Below are positions 34,026 through 46,182 of a stretch of 64,000 nucleotides of DNA, piece by piece. The stretch is taken from positions 63,291,879-63,355,878 of the forward strand of contig CM054182.1 of assembly GCA_028829895.1 (NCBI GenBank). The letters run 5' to 3'. Every line of letters starts with the position of its first letter. Position 1 is the first letter of the stretch. The stretch is from Sinotaia quadrata. Lineage: Eukaryota; Mollusca; Gastropoda; Architaenioglossa; Viviparidae. The position numbers and the translations under genes were made by a program. The notes beneath the pieces are model-generated. The model had not been told where the DNA came from. It worked only from the letters and a program-made list of their open reading frames with translations, and searched no databases.

Positions 34026-34899
34026 CATAGCCGCGAGATGTGCATATGCACACTGTATAGTCGCAGTAACATGGTAAGTGTAGTAGATATGGAACTAGAA
34101 TGTGGGTCACTAGAATCACCAAAAACTGGGGCAACCACAGGCATCGCGCACGCGCAAATGCAGTGAATTCATGATACGCACACAACTATTGTGTGACAAT
34201 AACTTGTGCAGACTCCGTGATGGTGATTACCAACATTAGCGGTGCAACAAACTTGTGGCCACCATTTGAACTTTCCGTTCGCCTGTCGTTCCCGGTGACC
34301 CTATCCATTACGAACAAGGACGACTAATTACAACATGGACGACTTTCCACTGAGGACCTTCGCCATCTACGTCAGTTAAGACCACATCAGACTGCCCATT
34401 GTTGGGACAAGATCGCCCTGCAACCCTGGCCAATTTTAGCAGACCCACCTAATTCCCAAGACACGATACACTTCAGTGATTATTCATTCCAAAAGTAGAA
34501 AATGTGGCGGCTGGCTCGAAGAAAGAATAGAAGAAGAAGAAATAACCCATTACCATCCTCTTCCTCATTATTATTCTCATTAGTTTATCCGTTTTTTCTT
34601 TCAGAAGCATCATCTTCTTCTGCCGATGAGTGAAGCATTTAAGTTGGCTTCGAACGCGTCCATTTCATCAGTTTCGAGGACGTCCTGTTTTCTTATCAAG
34701 CGCTTGTCTGGACGGATTGCATACGTACAGTTTTTCGATTTTTCGCATTACTCAAACTCAAACCAAAGTATCGGGAGCAATTGTGGTCATAATTTTTGGA
34801 ATTCAGTGTGTACGAAAAGCAATTACGTTGACGTTCCAGCATTTGGTGAGCTAATTTCACTGGTGACGTCATAGTCGTCGATTTAGAGTCACAATTACA
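34026..34899. other. unique stretch, CRE present, no gene proven
   Basis: A frame of about 46 codons ends near 34327 without a recognisable domain, and 74-82-codon frames overlap at 34626-34874. A perfect CRE is at 34864-34871. Confidence 0.4.
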
Positions 34900-35262
34900 A
34901 TGTTGCTTATTCTCTTCAATCACTTATCTGTCAAGACATACCGAAACTGTTCATTTGGAAAAGATTCTTCTTGCAACTTAATTTCTCCACGGGAGGGGGG
35001 GTGTCGGGGGAGGCGATTTCATGCAAACACGTTTTTAGAATTTTGTTTTTTTCAAAAGCAATTTCTTGTGTTTGAAGATCCAGTTTTAATTAAATTTAAT
35101 ATACATGTATGTTTCTCAAACAAGTCTGGTATAATTAAAGTGTTTCATATTTTTGCACGCAAACATCTAAAATACTGGCTCGTGTATGGTTATAGCTTTT
35201 TCAAGGCCATTACAATAGATGTTTGTTTTCCTGGGGCAGGGTGTTGTGGGAATCGTCCTTGA
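34900..35262 (+). other. unassigned 120-codon open frame, probably not a gene
   Basis: Non-repeat frame of 120 codons beginning MLLILFNHL. No domain, signal or family is recognised, and the codons are AT-driven with many F, K, I and N. A few frames this long are expected by chance in 64 kb of AT-rich DNA on six frames. Confidence 0.1.
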
Positions 35263-35880
35263 TGCTGTTTAGAATAACAGCCGTGAGCTATTATTAGGAG
35301 GAAGTACATGGTTTACGTATCTGTAATGATAGCAAGGCAATACTTTAAGCATATATGTTTTACTTCCTGTCTGAACAGATTACATGCAATGACTAGTTTA
35401 TTTGCATTTGACATACCCAAACTATCAGAATCACAAACCAATGCTTATAATTAAGCGCATTTCCGTTCTCATCTCAGTACAATAATAGTTGTGTTGTTTT
35501 TTTCCCAAACTGTAACATGACTAATGTGTTTTGACATAAAGCACGAACCTGCTTTTTACACTCTTCTAATAAATGATTTATTTTTTAGTCGACACTATGA
35601 GAATACAAAGTTTACGTTATAAATTTTCTTTTTTCTTGAAGAGAGCCTTCGTTCCTAGTGCAACCACGGACGTTTCTAATTAACCCTTTGCTCCCTTTTT
35701 TTTTTTTTTTTTTTTTGTGCCTTGAAGGGTATATCTTTTTCAAGCCCATGCCATTCTCAGATGCTTGACTTTTCTAAAATGCAAATGTTTAAATCCTTGC
35801 TCGCTTGCTTCCAACGATTGTCTTATGTATCTGATACGTAGATAATGACACAGTCCGCACTGATACTATAACTTCTCTAG
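35263..35880. other. unique AT-rich stretch with poly-T
   Basis: Poly-T run at about 35696-35716. No gene or repeat. Confidence 0.5.
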
Positions 35881-36045
35881 TAGTAATGGTAGTAGTAGTA
35901 GCTGTTGTTGCTGTAGTAGTAGTAGAGGTTGTAGTAATGATAGCATTGTTGTAGCACTGTTGTACACGTAACTGAAGTACGAGTAATGTTGGTGGTAGTA
36001 GTGTAGTGTAGTAGCTGTAGCACTAGTAGTAATAACAGAAGTAGA
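35881..36045. repeat. imperfect (GTA)n trinucleotide repeat
   Basis: GTA, GTT and GCT triplets alternate over about 165 bp with interruptions. Tyrosine/leucine frames on the minus strand are artefacts. Confidence 0.85.
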
Positions 36046-36783
36046 AGCAGTTGCAGTTTGCTAAGCAGGTACCATAACTCAAATAGCATAGGCGTGTTAA
36101 CAAAGTACAATGCTAAAAGTAACTTTATTCAAAAATCATCGTTATTGTGTTTCAATTAATATCTAAAGTATAATTTTTAAAAAATATTTTATAGCTATAA
36201 TTTGACAAAAAACAAAGAATGAAAGACCAAAATCAACCAACAAAAAATGTAAAGAAAGAAAAAAGATGTTTCCTTTAACAGGATATACATTTTAAAAATA
36301 GCAATAACACGGAAGTCTTGTCCCGGGTAAGCTCTAAATCAAACATATTCTAACGGCTTTGCCTCGCACTAAACCAGTTAACAAGTCAATTAAATAAATA
36401 AAACGATAATAATAATTACAAGATAGGAGCAGTATAACAAAATAAACCAATCAGGGATTGCATTTTAAAAATAAATCGCTTATAGAGTATTATATACATT
36501 TACTTGTGTAACTAAAGGCACTTTTGTAAAGTTTATTTTACACTGACATAAAAGCAGACATAGCTGAGGCAATGTTTTCTTTATTTTAGTGCTCTCTGGT
36601 TGTAATGGTGGTGGGAGCGGTAGTGGTAGTGGTAGTGGCGATTTGCAGAAAGGGTTGTGGTGCTAGTTATTGCATTGGCTGCAGATGCGATATAAATGAA
36701 ATGGAGATGGTAGCGGTTTCATTGTGGTCATATCAGGTCACGAGCATATTTCTTCCTTAAAAAGGAACACTGTCTCGCAAGTG

Positions 36784-36785
<2 letters not shown>
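36046..36785. other. unique AT-rich stretch
   Basis: A GGTAGTGGTAGTGG tract lies near 36617-36638. No gene. Confidence 0.5.
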
Positions 36786-36863
<78 letters not shown>

Positions 36864-36889
36864 CACACACACATACACACACACACACC
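36786..36889. repeat. (AC)n microsatellite, about 104 bp
   Basis: AC tract with a few ATAC and GCAC interruptions. Confidence 0.98.
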
Positions 36890-37281
36890 ATTCAATCTCA
36901 GTCCCTTTCAAACTGCAACGGCGATTAGCTACAATTTGTTCCCTAACAGGCAAGAACAATGCACGTCATCATGAAATCTTCAGCCTAAGTGCGCTATTAT
37001 TTCTTGTTTAATCGGCACAAGTGCTCTGTCCGTTATTCCGCTGACTGAAAGTTTGGCCCTTTCTAGGTCACGGCCTGTAAACTTCTGGAAAGCTAAGCAT
37101 ACGGAGGCCTCCTGATTCCCTTCAGATTATGGCCTTGGGTGTAATCGACTTCTTTATATTGGGCTTTCACTGGCTTTTCGTCTCGACAACCGCATCCGCC
37201 AAGAACGCTTGCGAAGAAGCAATGAAATAAGTCCTCTCTCGCCATGCGTCGTCAAGAAGAAAGGTTCCTCCCCGCCCCCCC

Positions 37282-37318
<37 letters not shown>

Positions 37319-37740
37319 CCCCAAACAAAAAAATTCAATAAAATAAAACGGCTTCAGCTGAGACTGCCTGTTTGCAGTTTCTGTTTAGCATCCACTTCCG
37401 ACTTTTAACCGACATTCGTAGACAAGGAATCTGAGCTGGCGATAAATCAAGCTATTTATCAGACTGTCCGTTCTCAACAGGGTCGGAGAGGTTGTATCGA
37501 CGACACGCTGGCTCTGTGCAAATAATTCCTCTGCCGGAATGGCCGCGCCAGCAAATCGATTGGCACTGTGTGTGGACAATCAACTAAACTGTGGCCACGA
37601 GCGCAATGTTGTCAAAGTACATTCCTGACATAAAAGAGAGAAGTGCTTCGAAAGAATACATTGGTGTCAGAGAGATTCCTGGCATGCAATTCAGTAGTGC
37701 TTCGAAAGAAGCAGACGCCAAATAAACAAATAGAAGGAAT
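36890..37740. other. unique stretch with a short AC tract
   Basis: A C-run followed by AC repeats at 37272-37314. No gene was recognised. Confidence 0.5.
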
Positions 37741-38036
37741 AGGTTCAATTTATTTACTTTCGTGTGTAGAAATGTAGGGTTTAATTCATTTACTTTCATG
37801 TGTAGAAATGTAGGGTTGACTTTATTTACTTTAATGTGAAGAAATGTAGGATTTCATTTATTTACTTTCATGTGAAGAAATGTAGGGTTTAATTTATTTG
37901 CTTTCGTGTGAAGAAATGTAGGGTTTAATTTATTTGCTTTCGTGTGAAGAAATGTAGGGTTTAATTTATTTACTTTCATGTGAAGAAATGTAGGGTTTAA
38001 TTTATTTACTTTCATGTGAAGAAATGTACGGTTCAA
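37741..38036. repeat. 36-bp minisatellite, about 8 copies
   Basis: GAAATGTAGGGTTTAATTTA and TTTACTTTCATGTGAA make the unit. It is open on the minus strand as a 12-residue repeat (KVNKLNPTFLHM), which I read as an artefact. Confidence 0.97.
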
Positions 38037-39119
38037 AAAGAGGAGAGAGGAGACGACAGAAGAAGATGCAAGTTAAAGGACTTAATGCAAGAAATGGAAT
38101 TAATTTACACTAATAACTGACTGAATAACTCTGTTCATAGCACAAGATATTTTGTCAGCAGATATACGACAGGGAAGAAGGTAATTAAGGGAGGGGAGGT
38201 AAATGAGCCCTCGAACACATTACAGCCCCTTAATCCATTATGTCCTCAAGATACGTTACGTCCTTTGGATCAGGTATAGCCCCCGATGTTATGGCCCCCA
38301 GATGTTATGGACCTCGGAGGCATTGCCAATATATATTAATTTAGCGGTGTCTATGTAATTATTGTAGTTATTTTCTTTAAAAATCAGTATTTAACATCGA
38401 ATAATTTGCTTCTCGATTTGCCACTAGTTCACCAATGCCGGAATATAATAAGAACTGGTATCTGTATTTAAATTCACCATACATTTTAAAAAATGAATCT
38501 TTAACATTAACAATATCACTGAACCTGCTTAGTATAACACAAATATAGTTATTACAAATCCAACGCAAGATTAAGGGTTAGGGGTTGGATTAGGGTTGGC
38601 AAAATTATTATAGTCGTATAGCAAAGAGTGTGCTGATCTCTAGTGTGAGTGACTGCGTAATCACGTGTCTACCTGTGTGTAGCAACACATATAGTGCGTC
38701 ATTTACCCAAGGCCTACCTGTTTGACTAATGCAACAATGATAAACCCTTCTCAGCAGCGCCAGGTAGTCTCGGAGAGACATGAACTCCAAGGTGACATGT
38801 GGCACACCACAGCTAAACTAGTAAGCAGACATTATTACTGCAGTGACGCAATCTCTAAAACCACAGCTGCACTCGCTCAACGGCAAGTGAGGTAAGCACA
38901 CTCTCTATTTGAAATATGCAGTTCGTACTGGTGAAACTTGAGATGAGCAGGCAAGCAAACAACTACTATGGACAGCGGGTGGCCATGTTAAAAAATGTCA
39001 GCAGAACTCACCATCACCAGCATGCAAACAATGAAAGACCAGAGCATTCATAAACTGTTCAACATTGCTGAAAATCTGGAATAAACACATCTGATAGCAC
39101 GCACAAATACGGAGAGACT
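38037..39119. other. unique stretch
   Basis: GATGTTATGG recurs at about 38284 and 38298. A TTAGGG-like phrase lies at 38572-38600. No gene. Confidence 0.5.
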
Positions 39120-39262
39120 GACAAAAAGCCCAATAAGAGAAAACCTACCCGAGACATCTAACAGCCATGAATAAAGACATGACATAAGAAACAGACAGCC
39201 AATAAAAGAAAACCTGACATAGGAAACAGACATCAAATAAAAGAACACCTGACATAAGAGCA
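39120..39262. repeat. ~42-bp minisatellite, about 3 copies
   Basis: AACCTGACATAGGAAACAGA and CAATAAAAGAAAACC blocks recur. Confidence 0.85.
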
Positions 39263-39324
39263 AAGGAAATACGGTTCTACACTCTCAAAATGAAAGTGAC
39301 GGAGTGTCCAAATTCACAATTTCA

Positions 39325-39525
39325 AAGCAGAAACTTATCTGATAACAGGCTGAAAATAATGTTGCATGCAATAAGATATCTGTCAAAGCAGGAACGTATA
39401 CGATAACAGGTGGAACAGATTGTTGTATATAATAATAACTTGACTGTCAAAGAAGGAACTGATCTGATAACAGGCGGAACAGAATTGCATACAATACGAT
39501 GTCTGTCAAAGCAAGCAAGATTTTC
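39325..39525. repeat. ~68-bp minisatellite, 3 copies
   Basis: CTGTCAAAGCAGGAACKTAT and GATAACAGGYGGAACAGA blocks recur with moderate divergence. Confidence 0.88.
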
Positions 39526-39693
39526 TGGGCTTAATAAATTATGAGTATCGTTTAAAAGAAGGAATATATTTAACAGGACTGGACGATGAAAAGGAAGACT
39601 GAACAACTGTATATTCTCTGTCTCCCTGTCTGTCTCTCTCTCTCTTGGTTTCCATCTCTGTCTCTCTTTCTCATATATACTCTCATACATATA

Positions 39694-39694
39694 T

Positions 39695-39783
<89 letters not shown>
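39694..39783. repeat. (CT)n-(AC)n compound microsatellite
   Basis: CT tract of about 18 bp passing into about 70 bp of AC. Confidence 0.99.
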
Positions 39784-39785
<2 letters not shown>

Positions 39786-40434
39786 AAGCACTGATATCAA
39801 AAGAAGTTGTCTGCCATCCGGAAGCAATGACCACCCTGCCATGTATATTTCCCGTTGCCTAAGTCAGCACATGATTTCCGTATAGAACCTTCCCTTAGTT
39901 ACAGAAACTTAGATAAGCAAAAACAAAAGCCTGATAAAATGCACATAGGCCATACATAGAGACAGACAGACAGACAGATAACGACATTCAAAATATAAGA
40001 AATTTGGAACAACATAATCGTTCCAAATCTGCATACTCAACGAAATTTATAAGATACACGATCCTTACGACATAAATAATCCAGAAAAGAGACAGGGGGT
40101 GGAGGTGAGAGAGGGAGGATTCGAATAACATCCTTGAAAGGAAACGGGCGTGCGAGCTGAACATTAGAATCACGATACGAACTATGAGCGCGATGTTACA
40201 TTTTCTTACAGAAGAAGTTAACACCAGAGGGCAGCCGGGAAAGAACACAGACAGTAATTACTTATATTTACTGATCTGTAATAGAGTTAAGTGGTTGTTT
40301 CATGCCATTCAATTACTCCTGTCTGAAGGAACCAGTGCTATAGGGTTAAGTAAAGGGTGGGGGGTTGAGTGAGCGTTTATCTCTATCTGTTGAATGTTCT
40401 CATATAATGTTCGTTGATTTTTTTCACTTTATGC
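39784..40434. other. unique stretch
   Basis: Short GACA run at 39960-39978. No gene. Confidence 0.5.
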
Positions 40435-41050
40435 TTATAGTTCCCGACTAATTGTGCTGACTTATTGCTAAGACTACCCGACTAATTGTGTTGACTTTAT
40501 GCTAAGACTAACTGACCAATTGGGCTAATTTTATGCTAGGTCTACCCGACTAATCGTACTCACTTTATGCTAAGAGCTATCCGACTAATTGTACAGACTT
40601 TATGCTGAATCTATCCGACTAATTGTGCTAACGTTATGCTAAGACTACATGACCAATTGTGCTGATTTGATGCTGACACTGCACGACTAACTGTGCTGAC
40701 TTTATGGAATGGCCACCCGACTAATTGTGCTGGTTTAATATACAGATTAACCAACTAATTGTGCTCACTTTATGTTAAATCTACCTGACTAATTGTATTG
40801 AGTTCATGTTGTCTCCCCGACCAATTGTACTGACTTTATACTAAGATTACCCGACTAATTAACCTAAGTCTACCCGAATAATTGTGCTCATTTTATGCTA
40901 AGACTACTCGACTAATTGTGCTGACTTAATGCTAAGTCTACCCGACTAATTGTGCTGTCTTAATGTTAAGACTACCCGACTAATTGTGCTGACTTAATGT
41001 TAAGACTACCCGACTAAAAAATTGTGCTGACTTAATGCAGACACTGCCCA
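40435..41050. repeat. 34-bp minisatellite, about 19 copies
   Basis: CCCGACTAATTGTGCTGACT and TTATGCTAAGACTA form the unit. Divergence is moderate and copies between 40900 and 41030 are most alike. Confidence 0.97.
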
Positions 41051-42237
41051 ACTAGCTGTGATGGCGAATACGCAAAGGCAATTTGTTAGCCAGTGGGAAG
41101 CGAACCATGAATTTGTAGCACTTAAAGACATTGGATTCTGGACGACGGAGTACGCTAGAATGATACTACAGGATGATGCCACGATGAACTTAGATTCGAG
41201 TTAAAAGGAGAACATATGAGAATGGTGCCATTCATTTAATTGTCCTGAACTATGACCTTTTGACCCGTCACTAAAGGTGACGACTAGTATATTTCTAATA
41301 TATATTGAACTTGTTTTCTACAAGTGTTTAAATGTTATATTCCATTAATAAATACATTTATTTTAATCACCTACAGACTTGTGAGGTGCATACATACTCA
41401 CGTCTCTACTCAGTGACGTGCACTGCGCGATTTCATTTCTTAACACTGATACAGTCAATACGTCACATGGAAGAATAACTAAGAAAGAAAAAAGATAAAG
41501 CAACTCTTACTCATTATTAACGTTATCGCCTGAATAATAATCAGGTGATGTGCATATATAGTTTCCCTTTACCTCGTGACAGGACCCCCCCTCTAGTCTA
41601 GAAGATATCTATTTGTCGTCTTTATTATATGAATGAAGTGTAACACCGAAGGGGGGTGGAGGATGGGGTGAAAATGCACGCAGTAAACCTCTGATGTTTC
41701 TTACACAATGTATAAACCGAAATCACCGAGTCAGACTGTGAAGATCTTTGGTTAAGCCATATTCGTTTGGTGTGTGTGGTATTGTCCTAATGCACTAGCT
41801 CAAACTGAAATTTGCAAAGGGCAATAGGTCGCTTGAGTTATAATAGGACAGTTTAACAACGCTTACTCTGCATGTGACAGATGGTGAGCCATAATTAGTG
41901 CAAAGCAGGTGGGGATGGGGGGTAAAAATACAAATACGAAACGAAGTTCTTGAAAAGATATTAAAAGTTCATTAACGCTAAGCACCTTGTAAAACCTCTT
42001 GCACACCATACGTGTCTGTGATAACAGTTATTTCTCCTTGAGCTGTTTAGAAAATCGGAGAGAATGAGAAGAAACAATTCTTTTTTTGAAATAAAGTAAC
42101 GCAATTTTTTCTTCGTGTTCGGACAGGTCTTCCATCTTTAATATAAAGGTCAGCATGAGATGTCATCTGGTAAATAGTGTGACGTCATACAAGTAACCAA
42201 TTCATATCACTGACAACGAAAAACAATACAAAATCTT

Positions 42238-42238
<1 letters not shown>
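41051..42238. other. unique stretch, CRE at the end
   Basis: No gene or tandem repeat. A perfect CRE is at 42180-42187. Confidence 0.5.
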
Positions 42239-42271
<33 letters not shown>

Positions 42272-42275
42272 CACA
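42239..42275. repeat. (AC)n microsatellite
   Basis: About 37 bp of AC with one GC interruption. Confidence 0.97.
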
Positions 42276-42296
42276 GCCCCCATCCACCCATTTTCT

Positions 42297-42380
42297 TCTC
42301 CGACATAAGGTTAGCAGTATGCTTAAGAAGGACAATAAATTCAACAATAAATTTATTAAATCAAGAATCAAATATGTACA
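42297..42380. repeat. dispersed repeat, copy 1
   Basis: The block from 42325 (AAGAAGGACAATAAATT) through AACAATAAATTTATTAA to AATCAAATAT (about 50 bp) matches 48720-48773 at roughly nine positions in ten. Similarity continues weakly about 30 bp to the left. The two copies are in the same orientation, 6.4 kb apart, and are not part of a tandem array. Confidence 0.75.
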
Positions 42381-42470
42381 CTGGATAATGAAAAGAGACA
42401 GTAAGTAGAGAGAGCTAGAAAAGAAGATGAAAAGACAGTAAGTAGAGAGAGCTAAAAGAAGACTGAAAGA
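42381..42470. repeat. ~46-bp duplication, 2 copies
   Basis: GACAGTAAGTAGAGAGAGCT recurs at about 42398 and 42434, with related purine-rich flanks. Confidence 0.8.
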
Positions 42471-43120
42471 GCAATAAAAGCAGACTATGTGGACAGATAT
42501 ATATAATATATATAAAAAATAAAAACAAAGGCTGAATAAAAAATTAGACCTAGACATTCGGAAGTGTTTTGCTGATATAGTGATTAAAACAATATTCCCA
42601 TTATGAGGGAGAGTTTCGCTGAACGCGAGATTATAAATGACTGCGTGTGAAGACGTCATCTAGTGGTGTAAGTCACGTGGGTGACGATAGAGGTTCCACG
42701 TTCGATAGCGAACTTTGGGGAAAACCTAAATGACATCTCAAATCCACCACTCCCACCCTCCACCCGCCTCATTGTCTTGCATTAATACTTTCCTTTCGTC
42801 TGTCTGTATTCTAGGAAAACCTCTTTTCCACAATTCTCCTTCAAAAGTAACTATGAATTGCAAATGAAATTTCTTTGAGACAGAACGATTGCAAATGTTT
42901 AAATGAAAATAAAATGAGTTGTAAACGCAGTAAAACAATTCCAGAAATACAGAGGAAAATTCATAAAATAGAAGCAAACAAATGATGCATAGAATGAAGC
43001 ACAGAACAGTTAAAATAATAACACTAACACATAACTCTAACAGTTACAGGTGATACGGCCATTTTGAAAAATGGACTTCAAATCAGCTGGTTGGTTTGTT
43101 GTAGATTGCTTATGATTATT
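42471..43120. other. unique stretch
   Basis: No gene or tandem repeat was recognised. Confidence 0.5.
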
Positions 43121-43140
43121 ACACACACACACACACACAC
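43121..43140. repeat. short (AC)n microsatellite
   Basis: Ten AC units. Confidence 0.95.
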
Positions 43141-43194
43141 GTCTCTTATTTAAGATCCTTGCGAAGAGCCAATGAACCCGCATTGAAGCGGGTC

Positions 43195-43281
43195 TTCGAA
43201 GGCAAACCGACCTTTTCACATGGATATTGCAATGCGCATTTCGAAGGCAAGCCGACCTTTTCACATGGATATTGCAATGCG
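43195..43281. repeat. 45-bp tandem duplication, 2 copies
   Basis: TTCGAAGGCAARCCGACCTT starts at 43195 and 43240. The copies are nearly identical and GC-richer than their surroundings. Confidence 0.96.
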
Positions 43282-43768
43282 TAATGAGCTTCCTGAAAAT
43301 CGGTGCGCGTCTATTGATGCAACCTGCAGCTCATTCACTTAGCTTGTAGCGCGTGCGTGTCTTTCCACAACAGGTGTGCCTGTAGATGCTAGTGCACGTG
43401 CGACACTGCAAAACAAATGTCTCGCCTCTGATATACCGTACAACCCAATTTTCTGGCACGATCTCCGCTTGTCTTGGTGGCCTGCAACCAGTGAAGACGT
43501 TACAAGCAGAAAGACTTCCGAGAGAACGAAACAGCATCGTTAGCAAAGAAACGGGAAAATTACCGGAGGGGGGAGGGAAGGGGAGTGGGAAGGAGTTGAT
43601 TTGAGAAAGGGAGGAACAGATAGGCAGCCAGAGCTGAGATTTCGTTCGTAAAACGTGACTGAAAAACGTGTTGAGTGATTACACTGTTTGTGTGTTGATA
43701 CATAAGGAAGTGGGACTGGGGTCTGTTTCAGCCTGAGTTATCTGTGAGACCTTACTAAACGTGTGAAT

Positions 43769-43769
<1 letters not shown>
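43282..43769. other. unique stretch, two opposed ~71-codon frames
   Basis: Frames at 43331-43546 (minus) and 43386-43604 (plus) overlap. Neither is recognised. Confidence 0.4.
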
Positions 43770-43770
<1 letters not shown>

Positions 43771-43833
<63 letters not shown>

Positions 43834-43910
43834 TGTGTGTGTGTGTGTGAGTGAGTGTGTGTGTGTGTGTGTGTGTGCGTGCGTGCGTGCGGGCGGGCGG
43901 GCGGGCGGGC
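43771..43910. repeat. (GT)n-(GC)n-(GGGC)n compound microsatellite
   Basis: About 105 bp of GT with GA interruptions, then GCGT units, then five GGGC units (43891-43910) forming a G-quadruplex motif. Confidence 0.98.
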
Positions 43911-44100
43911 ATGTTTGTGCGTTCATATGCATATGTGTTTGGGTGTCCGGGGAGAGTTTAAAAACATTTTGACTTGCATGATGCAAACAGGGGCATCGTT
44001 CAACTTGTATTTCTTGCTCGAAATTTACGGATTCTTGTAATCTGTCTGTTTATTTTTAATTTTTATTTTTATTTTTATTTTTAATTATTATTCACACTCT
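43911..44100. other. unique stretch with TTTTTA runs
   Basis: ATTTTTATTTTTATTTTT-like run at about 44052-44085. Nothing else. Confidence 0.5.
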
Positions 44101-44463
44101 TTGTCCCATTCATTTCTAAAGACGTTCGAAGAAGCACTACCACCACCATCCATTTCCAGCAATCCCCATACAGTTTGCCGGTGTTCATTAATGGCCCCAT
44201 TGTATCCGGATGATGAATGTATGTCCCATCCTCTAACAAGAGCCAAGAACACACACAATACATCAGCGAACATATGTTCTACTTCTGATCCGGTTGATTT
44301 AATTCTTTTTAAACGGTTTACATACAGTTTTAAGGAATGCTGCACGGACACAATTCTAATTTCACGTAATCTTTATTCTACACCACAAGGCAGCAAATTT
44401 GTCGAGTTCTTGAGATTAAAACTGGAGGGTTGGCCGGGTACATCTTCAGCCCAACAAAGCTAG
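44101..44463. other. unassigned open frames on both strands, probably not a gene
   Basis: A 120-codon plus-strand frame (44101-44463) and an 87-codon minus-strand frame (44088-44351) overlap in non-repeat DNA of mixed composition. I recognise neither product. The mixed composition makes this one of the better places to test for an exon, but nothing in the sequence decides the strand. Confidence 0.12.
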
Positions 44464-44482
44464 GACATAGCAAATACCATAA

Positions 44483-44645
<163 letters not shown>

Positions 44646-44968
44646 CATCTTTCTCTAATTCTATACCCAGTCTGCGACAAGACACGTTTACGTAAATAAG
44701 CTGTCAAGCTGTGCAGAAAACTGGGACGCTCTACAAGCTCTGCAGGCATCCATTTCCTGTTCCTGATTGAAAGTCTGATAACTATCATACCATACATGTG
44801 CATACATTTATAACGAAATGTGCGGGGCATGTAATGTGGCTTATACTCAAGTTTCGGGTTACTTTGATTCCTTAATTAATATATTTTAAGGGGGGGGGAG
44901 GGAGGACGAGGGAACAAACATGTAATTGCCAGCATAAACTCATAAAAGAGTCTGTATTTCTGCAAAAT
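44646..44968. other. unique stretch
   Basis: G-run near 44890. No gene. Confidence 0.5.
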
Positions 44969-45127
44969 TGGCTGCCTCTATTTATTTATGTCTTTCCAGC
45001 TATATGTACGTCTGACTATCTATCTGTCTCTATTTAATTATGTCTTTCCAGCTATGTGTACCACTGACTATGTATCTGCCTCTATTTATTTATGTCTTTC
45101 CAAGTATATGTACTTCTGACTATCTCT
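44969..45127. repeat. ~57-bp minisatellite, 3 copies
   Basis: CTGCCTCTATTTATTTATGT and CTTTCCAGCTATATGTAC blocks recur three times. Confidence 0.93.
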
Positions 45128-45640
45128 CTACTTGTCTTCAGTGTTCTCTCTCCGTATATCGTTCCATTGTATGTCTATGTAGCTGTCTCTTCATTTATCC
45201 GCAGACATCTGGTCTAATTAATCTACTGATCAGTCATATCTTTCATGATATTTACGGCTTATGTGATAAGAGATTATTATTTTTATTTTACAGACTATGG
45301 CAGACTTAATAGGCATAACTAAATTAGCTAGTGTCACAGCCGGTTTAAAACGTGACTTGTAGAAAATAACTGAATACAAAAGTTCTGGTCATAAAAGTGG
45401 ATGGCACCAAGTTCTGTGAGCTGTTATAGGATCGGTATTTGAAAAGCAACATAAAGCATCTTCATAAATTGCGGGAGTTTTGTAGGGTTTATCTTGTGTG
45501 TCTGTCCTATGTTCTATCTTCGTTTTTTTTTTTTCTCAACTAGAATACATTAAGCCGATAACACTAAAATAATTCTTGTAACAGTCAAAGAGACATCATT
45601 ACAGCAGAAAGGATATAGCTTATGGGCTGTTGCATGATTG
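45128..45640. other. unique stretch
   Basis: Nothing recognised. Confidence 0.5.
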
Positions 45641-45802
45641 GTTTTAATTTGCGATGTGTTCTTGACTTAATTTCGTGTAACTGAGTTTGTTGGTTGTAAT
45701 TAGCGATGTGTTCTTGACTTAATTTCGTGTAACTGAGTTTGTTGGTTGTAATTTGCGATGTGTTCTTGACTTAATTTCGTGTAACTGAGTTTGTTGGTTC
45801 AT
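45641..45802. repeat. 52-bp minisatellite, 3 copies
   Basis: GCGATGTGTTCTTGACTTAA and TTTCGTGTAACTGAGTTTGT repeat at 52 bp with almost no differences. Confidence 0.97.
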
Positions 45803-45858
45803 TGGTTCCGGATAGAAGAGTTTCCTTTGCCTCTCATTTTATTTTTGCATAAAGTACG

Positions 45859-46182
45859 TCTCTCTCTCTCTCTCCCTTTCTCTTTCTTTCTCTCTCTCTT
45901 TCTCTCTCCCCCTCTCTCCCTCTTCCCCCTCTCCCTTTCTCTCTCTCTCTGTTTCTCTCTCTCTCCCTCCTTTTTCTTTTCTCTCCCTTTCTTTCTTTCT
46001 TCTCTCTCCCTTTCTCTTTTTTCTATGTCCCCCTCTCTCTTTCTCTCTCCCTCTTCCCCCTCCCTTTCTCTTTCTTTCTCACTCTTCTCTCTTTCGCTTT
46101 CTCTCTTTCTCTCTCCCTCTCTTTCTCTTTTTCTTTCCTTCTCTCTTTCTTTCTCCCCCCCCTCTCTCTTCCCCCTCTCTCT
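45859..46182. repeat. long polypyrimidine (CT-rich) tract, about 324 bp
   Basis: Almost unbroken C and T on the plus strand (rare A or G), made of CTCT, CTTT and CCCC phrases. The serine/leucine/phenylalanine frame over it is an artefact. A homopurine-homopyrimidine tract of this size can form triplex (H-) DNA where it has mirror symmetry. Confidence 0.97.

Noticed and set aside
34174..34327. 46-codon frame of protein-like composition
   Set aside because: Too short, with no splice signals that decide it and no similarity to a known family.
17945..37399. 18 of 20 bases shared between 17945-17964 and 37380-37399
   Set aside because: Several pairs this similar are expected by chance in 64 kb, and the similarity does not extend.
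38572..38600. Telomere-like TTAGGG phrases
   Set aside because: Only two or three imperfect units in one place; not a telomeric array.
39322..39834. 170-codon minus-strand frame, the longest in the window
   Set aside because: It crosses an AC/CT microsatellite and a 68-bp minisatellite; no domain can be recognised.
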